Assembly: GCA_947459465.1 (NCBI GenBank)
Contig: CANHDS010000060.1
Location: 1 to 5,000 of the forward strand
DNA: 5,000 nt
Source of the DNA: Burkholderiaceae bacterium
GTDB taxonomy: Bacteria; Pseudomonadota; Gammaproteobacteria; Burkholderiales; Burkholderiaceae
Direction: 5' to 3'
Positions 1 through 5,000 of this stretch are shown here, in pieces; within the stretch, counting starts at the first letter, position 1, and each line of letters opens with the position of its first letter. Both the position numbers and the translations under genes were made by a program. Below the pieces are notes generated by a model. The model saw nothing but the letters and a program-made list of their open reading frames with translations. It did not search any database and was not told where the DNA came from.

Positions 1-29
1 ATCAGCTAAATCAATCAACGAAAGTATCT

Positions 30-815
30 ATGAGTAAAGTCCCACACATCTTAGTGAGCAATGATGACGGCTACCTAGCCCCTGGCTTACTTGCTTTAGT
101 CAATGCCTTACGCCCCTTAGGCAAGTTAACGATTGTGGCACCGGAGCAAAACCACAGTGGCGCATCGAACTCGCTCACGCTCTCGCGACCCTTAAGTATT
201 CATCGGGTAGCCGGTGGTGAGCGCGATGGATTTCTGTTTGTGAACGGCACGCCCACCGACTGTGTGCACATGGCCATGACCGGATTTTTAGAGAGTAAAC
301 CCGATCTGGTGGTCTCCGGAATTAATCAAGGTGAGAACATGGGCGAAGATGTCCTGTACTCCGGTACGGTGGCAGCTGCGATTGAAGGCGTGATGTTTGG
401 TGTACCAGGGATTGCATTCTCGCAAGTCGATCGCGGCTGGGCGCAAATTGATGATGCGGCAAAGGCAGCACGCGACATTGTGGCTCAGGCCCTGCAAGAG
501 CCGATGGAGCGAGTCGATGGCATTGCCACCTTACTAAACGTTAATATCCCCAATGGGCATTATGAGCAACTCAAACGTTGGCGAGTAACACGCTTAGGAA
601 CGCGCCATCATTCACAACCCGTGATCGTGCAACAAAACCCACGCGGAGAGAACATCTATTGGATTGGTCCTGCAGGCGAAGCTCGTGATATCTCCCCAGG
701 GACGGATTTTCATGCGATTAATGAAGGATGCATCTCGATTACGCCGATGCAACTTGATCTCACACACCATGCTCGCCAAGCCAGCATGCGTGCTTCTGGC
801 TGGGATCGTGGATGA
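30..815 (+). CDS. surE: 5'/3'-nucleotidase SurE (survival protein E)
   Basis: SurE is a cytoplasmic metal-dependent phosphatase that removes phosphate from nucleoside 5'- and 3'-monophosphates and, in some species, from short polyphosphates. The 261-residue product is full length (the E. coli protein is 253). Visible family motifs are SNDDG at residues 10-14, with the metal-binding Asp12-Asp13; [10 protein letters not shown] at 37-46, where Ser43 is the likely metal/phosphate ligand; and [11 protein letters not shown] at 95-105, where Asn99 is the fourth expected ligand, followed by YSGTVAAA. The C-terminal [10 protein letters not shown] and [10 protein letters not shown] segments are also typical. 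ATG at 30 is chosen because it sits just before the conserved first strand; a weak GAAAG ribosome site lies five bases upstream. The stop overlaps the pcm start by four bases, so the two are probably translationally coupled. The promoter, if local, lies left of the window. Identification is secure. Confidence 0.97.
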   Translation: MSKVPHILVSNDDGYLAPGLLALVNALRPLGKLTIVAPEQNHSGASNSLTLSRPLSIHRVAGGERDGFLFVNGTPTDCVHMAMTGFLESKPDLVVSGINQGENMGEDVLYSGTVAAAIEGVMFGVPGIAFSQVDRGWAQIDDAAKAARDIVAQALQEPMERVDGIATLLNVNIPNGHYEQLKRWRVTRLGTRHHSQPVIVQQNPRGENIYWIGPAGEARDISPGTDFHAINEGCISITPMQLDLTHHARQASMRASGWDRG

Positions 816-1465
816 AAGCTGCCGAGCGCTTTGCTGGGCATCGCCAAGACCTCGCACGCAAGGTGCATGAGGCGGGGATTAAGAACCCCCAGGTCTTGCA
901 AGCGATTGCCACCGTGCCACGCCATTCATTTGTGGATGCCGGACTGCACGCGCAAGCCTATGAAGACTCCGCGCTGCCAATTGGTCATCAACAAACCATT
1001 TCGAAGCCCTCGGTAGTAGCGCGCATGATTGAGCTCCTGCACAAAAACAAGCAACCCTTAGGCAAGATTCTGGAGATTGGCACGGGATGCGGCTACCAAG
1101 CAGCGGTACTGAGTTTGTTGGCCCACGAGGTGTATTCCATTGAGCGCGTTCGTGCGTTACACGATCTGGCCCGCACAAAATTACGCCCGTTTCGGATCTC
1201 CAATCTTCGTCTCATCTATGGTGATGGAATCCGCGGGCTTCCCCAAGCGGCTCCGTTTGACGGAATCATCCTTGCCGCGGCTGGGTTGGGGGTGCCAGAT
1301 CCCTTATTAGATCAACTCGCCATCGGCGGACGTTTAATTGCCCCAGTTTCTAAAAGCGAGACCGAGCAACAGCTCTTGCTGATTGAGCGGGTGAGTTCCC
1401 ACCGCTACCAAAGGACTGCACTTGATGAGGTCTTTTTTGTCCCCTTACAATCGGGGGTGATATGA
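812..1465 (+). CDS. pcm: Protein-L-isoaspartate O-methyltransferase
   Basis: This enzyme uses S-adenosylmethionine to methylate L-isoaspartyl residues formed by spontaneous ageing of proteins, which starts their repair to normal aspartate; it is cytoplasmic. The 217-residue product matches the family length (E. coli about 208). The substrate-binding signature [17 protein letters not shown] spans residues 50-66, with the conserved TIS serine at 64. SAM motif [10 protein letters not shown], is at 88-96, followed by the acidic end of strand 2 (SIER, 109-112), GDG at 137-139, and FDGIILAAA at 149-157, which correspond to later SAM-fold motifs. Its ATG lies inside the last codons of surE (ATGA overlap at 812-815), and its own stop overlaps nlpD in the same way. 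This suggests sequential translation from one mRNA. No good ribosome site precedes the start, which fits coupling to surE. Identification is secure. Confidence 0.96.
   Translation: MKAAERFAGHRQDLARKVHEAGIKNPQVLQAIATVPRHSFVDAGLHAQAYEDSALPIGHQQTISKPSVVARMIELLHKNKQPLGKILEIGTGCGYQAAVLSLLAHEVYSIERVRALHDLARTKLRPFRISNLRLIYGDGIRGLPQAAPFDGIILAAAGLGVPDPLLDQLAIGGRLIAPVSKSETEQQLLLIERVSSHRYQRTALDEVFFVPLQSGVI
1453..1461 (+). promoter_or_regulatory. Ribosome binding site of nlpD inside the end of pcm
   Basis: GGGGGTGAT immediately precedes the nlpD ATG and is almost fully complementary to the 3' end of 16S rRNA (the GGTGAT part exactly). The G-run ends four bases before the start, so spacing is slightly short but usable. 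It supports ATG 1462 as the start even though this ATG overlaps the pcm stop. The pcm and exonuclease starts have no comparable site, so nlpD may be translated more strongly than these neighbours (inference). Confidence 0.55.
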
Positions 1466-2298
1466 ACCCATTGCATCACAGCCCACATTCTTTGCGAGGT
1501 CCAACTGGCTTTGCCCCAACGGCATTGATTGCGGTCATCGCTTTAGCACTTGCCGCTTGCTCGACACCCCCCCGAACCAAACCTGCGACAGTGACCGATC
1601 GTAGTGCGCCGGTAGCCAGCGCCCCTGCTCAAGAGCCTGTACCGCCTGGGTTCTATCGGGTGAAGCGGGGCGATACGTTAATTCGGATTGCGCTTGATAA
1701 CGGTCAGTCCTATCGGGATATTGCAGCCTGGAACAATCTATCGGACCCCAATTTGATTGAAGTTGATCAGGTCCTGCGAGTAAGACCACCGCCTGGGGCA
1801 GCCCGGGTGGCAACTCGTCCGATTGAACCAGTAAAACCAGCCGACAGTAAAGCGCCACCAGATAAGAAAGTGGCAGCCAAGAAGGCCGATGAGAAGGAAG
1901 TAGCGGTTGCTGAGCCGAAGGTCGATGCTGTTGATCCACCCATTAAGCTCTCATGGCCTGCCAAGGGCAAAGTGGTTGAGGAGTTCAATGAAGCTAAGAA
2001 CAAAGGGATCGATATTGCTGGCAAGCTCGGTGAGCCAATTCAATCCGCAGCCGATGGCAAGGTGGTCTACGCCGGTAATAGTCTGCGAGGCTATGGTAAT
2101 TTAGTGATCGTGAAGCACGATAACACCTATCTCACGGCGTATGCGCACAACCGCACACTTTTAGTGAAAGAGGGTGAGAACGTACGCAAAGGACAACGCA
2201 TTGCCGAGATGGGGGATTCGGATGCCAACATGGTGAAGTTGCACTTTGAGGTCCGTATGAACGGCAAGCCCGTTAATCCGATGCAGTATTTGCAATAA
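1462..2298 (+). CDS. nlpD: NlpD-like outer-membrane lipoprotein (LysM + degenerate LytM/M23), amidase activator
   Basis: NlpD-type proteins activate a periplasmic N-acetylmuramoyl-L-alanine amidase (AmiC in E. coli) that splits septal peptidoglycan during cell separation. The 278-residue product has a lipoprotein signal: a hydrophobic stretch at about 18-32 ends in the lipobox Leu30-Ala-Ala-Cys33. Ser at +2 favours outer-membrane sorting. A LysM peptidoglycan-binding domain covers about 64-108 ([10 protein letters not shown] through QVLRV). A Pro/Ala/Lys-rich linker runs to about 162, and an M23/LytM domain fills 164-278. In that domain the first zinc-ligand His is replaced by Asn (NKGIDIAG, Asn180), while Asp184, His229 and His261 (LHFEVR) remain. 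E. coli NlpD has the same NKGIDIAG form, so the protein should be a regulator rather than an active peptidase. It is shorter than the 379-residue E. coli protein, mainly in the linker. Start chosen from the strong ribosome site and signal peptide. Confidence 0.93.
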   Translation: MNPLHHSPHSLRGPTGFAPTALIAVIALALAACSTPPRTKPATVTDRSAPVASAPAQEPVPPGFYRVKRGDTLIRIALDNGQSYRDIAAWNNLSDPNLIEVDQVLRVRPPPGAARVATRPIEPVKPADSKAPPDKKVAAKKADEKEVAVAEPKVDAVDPPIKLSWPAKGKVVEEFNEAKNKGIDIAGKLGEPIQSAADGKVVYAGNSLRGYGNLVIVKHDNTYLTAYAHNRTLLVKEGENVRKGQRIAEMGDSDANMVKLHFEVRMNGKPVNPMQYLQ

Positions 2299-2303
2299 CG
2301 CAG

Positions 2304-3128
2304 TTGGCTAAATCAATCCCCAGCATATTAGTTTTTGACATTGAGACCGTTCCGGATGTCGCCGGATTGCGGCGCCTAAATGTTTATCCACACACGATGA
2401 GCGATGCCGAGGTGGTAAAGGCGGCGATGGACGAACGGGCAGCTCAAACGGGTAACGAGTTTTTACCACTTTATCTCCAAAAGATCATTGCGATCTCATG
2501 TGTGATCCGCAGAACCACTAAAGAAGGTCTGCCCCAATTTAAGGTTGGTAGTCTCGGAACTGCAGTGGATGATGAGAAAACTCTCGTGCAAGCCTTCTAC
2601 GAACTGATTGAAAAATACACGCCTCAGTTGGTGTCATGGAATGGTAGCGGCTTTGACCTTCCAGTATTGCACTACCGAGCGCTACTTAATCAAGTGGCAG
2701 CCCCGCGTTATTGGGAAATGGGGGAGAGTACGGATAGCGATAGTAAAGACTTTAAGTGGAACAACTACATTAATCGCTACCACATGCGCCACATTGATTT
2801 AATGGATGTCTTGGCGAAGCACAATGCGCGCGCCAATGCGCCGCTCGATGCATTAGCGAAGCTGTGTGGCTTTCCTGGAAAACTAGGTATGGATGGCTCG
2901 CAAGTATGGCCTGCCTATCAACGCGGAGAGATCGAGCAAATCCGACAGTATTGCGAGACCGATGTGGTGAACACCTACTTGGTATATTGCCGCTTTCAAC
3001 AGATGCGTGGCGGCTATACCGCCGACGAGTACGACGAAGAACTTGCTTATGTGAAGCAGCAACTCGAGCATGATGCGAAGCAAGGCAAAGCACCTTGGGC
3101 CGAGTACCTAGCCGGTTTTAGTAACTAG
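2304..3128 (+). CDS. Predicted 3'-5' exonuclease, PolB-like DEDDy family, TTG start
   Basis: The 274-residue product resembles the stand-alone family related to the proofreading domain of family B DNA polymerases (Pfam DNA_pol_B_exo2). It is expected to remove nucleotides from 3' ends using two metal ions; the physiological substrate is not known to me. Exo I is FDIET (Asp12, Glu14), Exo II is SWNGSGFDLP (111-120, Asp118), and Exo III is YCETD with Tyr216 three residues before Asp220. This gives a complete DEDDy active site. A stop lies in frame at 2274-2276, and the only standard start before FDIET is TTG 2304; the next ATG (residue 32) would delete Exo I. No ribosome site is visible, so translation probably depends on read-over from nlpD, whose stop lies five bases upstream. 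The gene occupies the place where rpoS follows nlpD in many proteobacteria. Family call is firm; function is open. Confidence 0.88.
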   Translation: MAKSIPSILVFDIETVPDVAGLRRLNVYPHTMSDAEVVKAAMDERAAQTGNEFLPLYLQKIIAISCVIRRTTKEGLPQFKVGSLGTAVDDEKTLVQAFYELIEKYTPQLVSWNGSGFDLPVLHYRALLNQVAAPRYWEMGESTDSDSKDFKWNNYINRYHMRHIDLMDVLAKHNARANAPLDALAKLCGFPGKLGMDGSQVWPAYQRGEIEQIRQYCETDVVNTYLVYCRFQQMRGGYTADEYDEELAYVKQQLEHDAKQGKAPWAEYLAGFSN

Positions 3129-3145
3129 CATCCATCACGTTCAGA

Positions 3146-4519
3146 ATGAGTACGGAAGCACGGATGCTAGCAGCATCTCCCATCGTAACCATTGACTCTT
3201 TGGATCTCGATGCACAAGGCGTTGCGCGGCAGTCCAATGAAGAGGGCGGCAAAGTACTTTTTATTCGTGGAGCATTACCCACCGAGCGCGTAACCTACAC
3301 CATCACTCGTGAGAAAGCCCGTTTTGCCAAAGCCAAACTCCATGAACTGATTAAACCCGCGGTTTATCGCACCTCACCCCGTTGCACCTATTTTGGGACC
3401 TGCGGAGGTTGCAGCATGCAGCATCTGGATTTTGCGGCGCAAATTGCGATGAAGCAGCGGGTCTTAGAGGACGATCTGTGGCACATCGGACGGATTAAGC
3501 CCCAAGAGATCTTACGACCGATTGCGGGACCTGCTTGGCACTATCGCCACCGTGGGCGCTTGAGTGTGATTGATCGCTCGATTAAAAAGGGCACGATCTT
3601 GGTGGGTTTTCATGAGCACAACAGTAGTTATGTGGCGGATATGCTGACCTGCGAAGTGATCCCTAAACGAATTTCTGATCTACTCATGCCCATGCGGGAG
3701 CTGGTGGGCTCATTGAGTATTCGGGATCGCGTACCGCAAATTGAGTTTGCGGTTGGAGAAGACATAAACCAACCGGGCACCCCTCAAATCGCGTTAGTGA
3801 TTCGGCATTTGTTACCGCTTACCCCCACCGATCTCAAGAATCTGGAGGCATTTGCAAAACACCATCAAGTGGGAGTGTGGTTACAAGCCCAGGGACCCGA
3901 GAGTGCAAAACCGTTTTACCCCAAGGAGCAAGCGCTGAGTTACAGCTTGCCAGAGTTTGGGGTCAGCTTACCGTTTCTGCCGACGGACTTCACCCAAGTC
4001 AATCACGCAGTCAATCAAGTGCTCATCAGTAAGGCCATCGCATTACTAGATATCCAAGCAAGCGATCGTGTGATCGATCTATTCTGTGGCATCGGAAACT
4101 TCACACTCCCCATCGCAACACTTGCCAAGCAAGTACTGGGCATTGAGGGTAGCAGGACCTTGACGGAGCGCGCTTTGCAAAACGCCTGTCATAACCAGCT
4201 CGATCACAAAACTCAATTTAGGCAAAGCAATCTCTTTGAGGTCACGGCCACCGATCTCAATGGATGGGGCAAGGCCGATAAATGGCTGATTGACCCACCG
4301 CGTGAGGGCGCCATGGAGATTTGCAAGGCGATGCAAGATCTGCCAACAACAGCGCTACCAAAACGCATTGTGTATGTCTCATGCAATCCCAAAACACTGG
4401 CACGCGATGCAGCGATTCTGACGCATGAACTCAATTACACCTTAAGCAAAGCAGGAATCATCAATATGTTCCCTCACACCTCGCACATTGAGTCAATTGC
4501 GGTATTTGATTTGAACTAG
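3146..4519 (+). CDS. rlmD: 23S rRNA (uracil-C5)-methyltransferase RlmD (RumA)
   Basis: RlmD transfers a methyl group from SAM to C5 of a uridine in 23S rRNA (U1939 in E. coli numbering). The 457-residue product starts with a TRAM-like RNA-binding domain (about 12-70). It then shows the four cysteines of a 4Fe-4S cluster: Cys80, Cys86, Cys89 (CTYFGTCGGC) and Cys169. The Rossmann methyltransferase domain has QVN at 284-286, SAM motif I DLFCGIGNFTLP at 311-322, DPPREG at 383-388, the catalytic nucleophile Cys413 in VSCNPKTLARD, and the general base Glu449 in HIES. All expected active-site residues are present. The start is uncertain: ATG 3146 has no ribosome site, whereas ATG 3164 (residue 7) follows GGAAG at a five-base spacing. 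Both keep the whole TRAM domain. RlmC or RlmCD paralogues are less likely, given the length, TRAM domain and betaproteobacterial setting. It is the last gene of the cluster. Confidence 0.94.
   Translation: MSTEARMLAASPIVTIDSLDLDAQGVARQSNEEGGKVLFIRGALPTERVTYTITREKARFAKAKLHELIKPAVYRTSPRCTYFGTCGGCSMQHLDFAAQIAMKQRVLEDDLWHIGRIKPQEILRPIAGPAWHYRHRGRLSVIDRSIKKGTILVGFHEHNSSYVADMLTCEVIPKRISDLLMPMRELVGSLSIRDRVPQIEFAVGEDINQPGTPQIALVIRHLLPLTPTDLKNLEAFAKHHQVGVWLQAQGPESAKPFYPKEQALSYSLPEFGVSLPFLPTDFTQVNHAVNQVLISKAIALLDIQASDRVIDLFCGIGNFTLPIATLAKQVLGIEGSRTLTERALQNACHNQLDHKTQFRQSNLFEVTATDLNGWGKADKWLIDPPREGAMEICKAMQDLPTTALPKRIVYVSCNPKTLARDAAILTHELNYTLSKAGIINMFPHTSHIESIAVFDLN
3154..3158 (+). promoter_or_regulatory. 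rlmD: Possible ribosome binding site for an internal rlmD start at 3164
   Basis: GGAAG stands five bases before an in-frame ATG at 3164. The upstream ATG at 3146 is preceded by ATCACGTTCAGA, which has no useful match to the anti-Shine-Dalgarno sequence. The true N-terminus of RlmD may therefore be residue 7 of the longer form. This rests on sequence only. Confidence 0.4.
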
Positions 4520-4529
4520 TTCTTATTAA

Positions 4530-4558
4530 AAATATTCATTTCGATCAAAATGATATTT
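4530..4558 (+). repeat. AT-rich imperfect inverted repeat (hairpin) just after rlmD
   Basis: The left arm 4530-4541 and right arm 4548-4558 can pair over 11 base pairs with a single bulged T at 4535, around a six-base loop CGATCA. Only one stem pair is G-C (C4537-G4552), so the stem is weak, and no T-run follows on the plus strand. On the minus strand the repeat is followed by TTTTTAATAAG, a poor terminator-like tail, but no minus-strand gene is seen that would need it. It may help 3' end formation or stability of the upstream mRNA, or simply reflect AT-rich sequence. Its right arm overlaps the proposed -35 box. Confidence 0.35.
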
Positions 4559-4584
4559 GAGAATTAAATTTAGTGTGTAATGAT
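4557..4584 (+). promoter_or_regulatory. Putative sigma-70 extended -10 promoter for the small gene and peroxiredoxin
   Basis: TTGAGA (4557-4562) matches TTGACA at five of six positions. After a 16-base spacer comes AATGAT (4579-4584), four of six matches to TATAAT, directly preceded by TGT (4576-4578), the TGn extended -10 element. Transcription would start near 4591, leaving a leader of roughly 44 bases before ATG 4635. The surrounding 115 bases are only about 23% GC, so chance matches are easy to find. TAGAAT at 4598-4603 is a better -10 box alone but lacks a -35 partner at normal spacing. Confidence 0.35.
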
Positions 4585-4619
4585 TGAATACCTTTCATAG
4601 AATCGAATTAATTCATATT

Positions 4620-4624
4620 AGAAG
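4620..4624 (+). promoter_or_regulatory. Weak ribosome binding site of the small gene
   Basis: AGAAG lies ten bases before ATG 4635. It is a modest match, but it is the only purine-rich element in a suitable position and favours ATG 4635 over the TTG at 4584. Confidence 0.35.
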
Positions 4625-4634
4625 CTTTGTCATC

Positions 4635-4793
4635 ATGAATAAGAAACTAATTAAGCCTAGCACTAAAGAGGATGCTGAAATTACAAAAGCAGCAAAATCT
4701 GACCCAGACAGTCAGCCGATCTCTAAAAAAGATTGGGAGCGCATTCAACATACAATTGTTCGTTCTCCATTGAAACTTAGCTCGGATCACTAA
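4635..4793 (+). CDS. Small protein resembling the N-terminus of BrnA/DUF4415-type antitoxins; probably truncated
   Basis: The 52-residue product is charged and soluble, with no signal or membrane segment. Its order of features resembles what I recall of the N-terminal part of BrnA/DUF4415 antitoxin-like proteins: KPSTKEDAEITKAAKSDPD (7-25), then a Pro-Ile-Ser and acidic/basic Trp segment (28-35), then VRSPLK (42-47) where relatives carry an RGRPK-like motif. In those proteins a ribbon-helix-helix DNA-binding part follows; here the gene ends after SSDH. It may be a decayed antitoxin, or a member of a short standalone family. No toxin gene is visible beside it. At about 38% GC it is poorer than its neighbours, hinting at separate origin. 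ATG 4635 is preferred; an in-frame TTG at 4584 would add 17 residues without similarity to the family pattern. Four bases separate it from the peroxiredoxin start, so the two may share an mRNA. Family assignment is from memory and unverified. Confidence 0.6.
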   Translation: MNKKLIKPSTKEDAEITKAAKSDPDSQPISKKDWERIQHTIVRSPLKLSSDH

Positions 4794-4797
4794 TTCC

Positions 4798-5000
4798 ATG
4801 ACCAATCTCAACCAACTACCCACTGATTTACCTGTTCCTCAAGATGATGGGGCTTGCAATCATTTGGTTGGCATGGCTTTGCCGAATATTGCTTTATTGG
4901 CAACGGATGGGGCGTGGGTGAACCTCTCTCAATTACCTGGGCGCTTGGTCATTTATTGCTACCCCATGACCGGTCAGCCTAACGTGCCATTACCTGAGGG
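4798..5000 (+). CDS. Peroxiredoxin / AhpC-TSA-type redoxin, N-terminal part (cut by window edge)
   Basis: The reading frame from ATG 4798 stays open to the right edge, giving 67 complete codons. The visible part has an N-terminal tail rich in Pro and acidic residues (LPTDLPVPQDDGACNHL, 7-23). The thioredoxin-fold entry of redoxins follows: GMALPNIALLATDG at 25-38, VNLSQLPGRLVIYCYPMTG at 41-59, and PLPEG at 64-68. This pattern matches a bacterial peroxiredoxin subgroup that reduces hydroperoxides with a cysteine thiol. Two cysteines are visible (20 and 54), but neither is at the expected peroxidatic position. In this subgroup, as I recall it, that cysteine lies in a CTPQxC-like motif some residues after PPEGW, so it should fall beyond the window. 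There is no strong ribosome site; CGGA 11 bases upstream is weak, suggesting coupling to the small gene before it. Thioredoxin-like reductase functions cannot be fully excluded. Confidence 0.78.
   Translation, partial: MTNLNQLPTDLPVPQDDGACNHLVGMALPNIALLATDGAWVNLSQLPGRLVIYCYPMTGQPNVPLPE

Noticed and set aside
1..29. Possible tail of an upstream gene (TAA at 7-9)
   Set aside because: Only two codons would be visible and stops occur by chance in such short sequence; nothing supports a gene.
879..1178. Minus-strand open frame of 99 codons within pcm
   Set aside because: It is antisense to the SAM-binding motif of pcm and shows no protein-like pattern.
1535..1939. Minus-strand open frame of 134 codons antisense to nlpD
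   Set aside because: It is fully inside nlpD, is rich in Gln/Pro/Ser as expected from reading a Pro/Ala-rich linker backwards, has no recognisable motif, and nlpD has clear domain evidence.
2770..3093. Minus-strand open frame of 107 codons within the exonuclease gene
   Set aside because: It is antisense to the Exo III region, rich in Arg/His/Ser, without a motif or a neighbouring minus-strand gene.
4513..4522. GAACTAGTTC palindrome as an rlmD terminator
   Set aside because: A 10-bp palindrome with no loop and no following T-run does not form a rho-independent terminator; it covers the stop codon and may be chance.
4584..4634. TTG start giving a 69-residue version of the small gene
   Set aside because: The extra 17 residues come from the 23% GC spacer, have no ribosome site, overlap the proposed -10 region, and precede the part that resembles known proteins.

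Overview
The window looks like chromosomal DNA from a betaproteobacterium of the Burkholderiaceae. Base composition is close to 50% GC, and the protein sequences resemble a Polynucleobacter-like lineage. That placement is inferred from remembered family sequences and gene order, not from a search. All genes lie on the plus strand and are packed tightly; the longest gene-free stretch is about 115 bases.

Positions 30-4519 appear to form one co-directional cluster: surE (survival nucleotidase), pcm (protein-L-isoaspartate methyltransferase), nlpD (LysM/LytM outer-membrane lipoprotein that activates an amidase), a PolB-like DEDDy 3'-5' exonuclease, and rlmD (23S rRNA m5U methyltransferase with an Fe-S cluster). 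The first three overlap by ATGA (4 bases each). The next two gaps are 5 and 17 bases, with no terminator visible inside the cluster. This is the classic surE-pcm-nlpD stationary-phase/repair block, but rpoS, which follows nlpD in many gammaproteobacteria and betaproteobacteria, is not there. The exonuclease gene occupies its position and starts with TTG.

Positions 4520-4634 are a very AT-rich spacer (about 23% GC) with an AT-only-arm hairpin, two 10-bp perfect palindromes and a plausible extended -10 promoter. It introduces a second unit. First comes a 52-codon small gene (about 38% GC) whose protein resembles the N-terminal part of BrnA/DUF4415-type antitoxins but stops before the DNA-binding half. 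Four bases later a peroxiredoxin-family gene begins and runs off the right edge.

No tRNA, rRNA, CRISPR array, insertion sequence or clear GC-rich rho-independent terminator was seen. Most of the window is ordinary housekeeping sequence. The points deserving a second look are the missing rpoS, the truncated antitoxin-like small gene with its AT-rich leader, and the uncharacterised exonuclease sitting in a stress/envelope operon.
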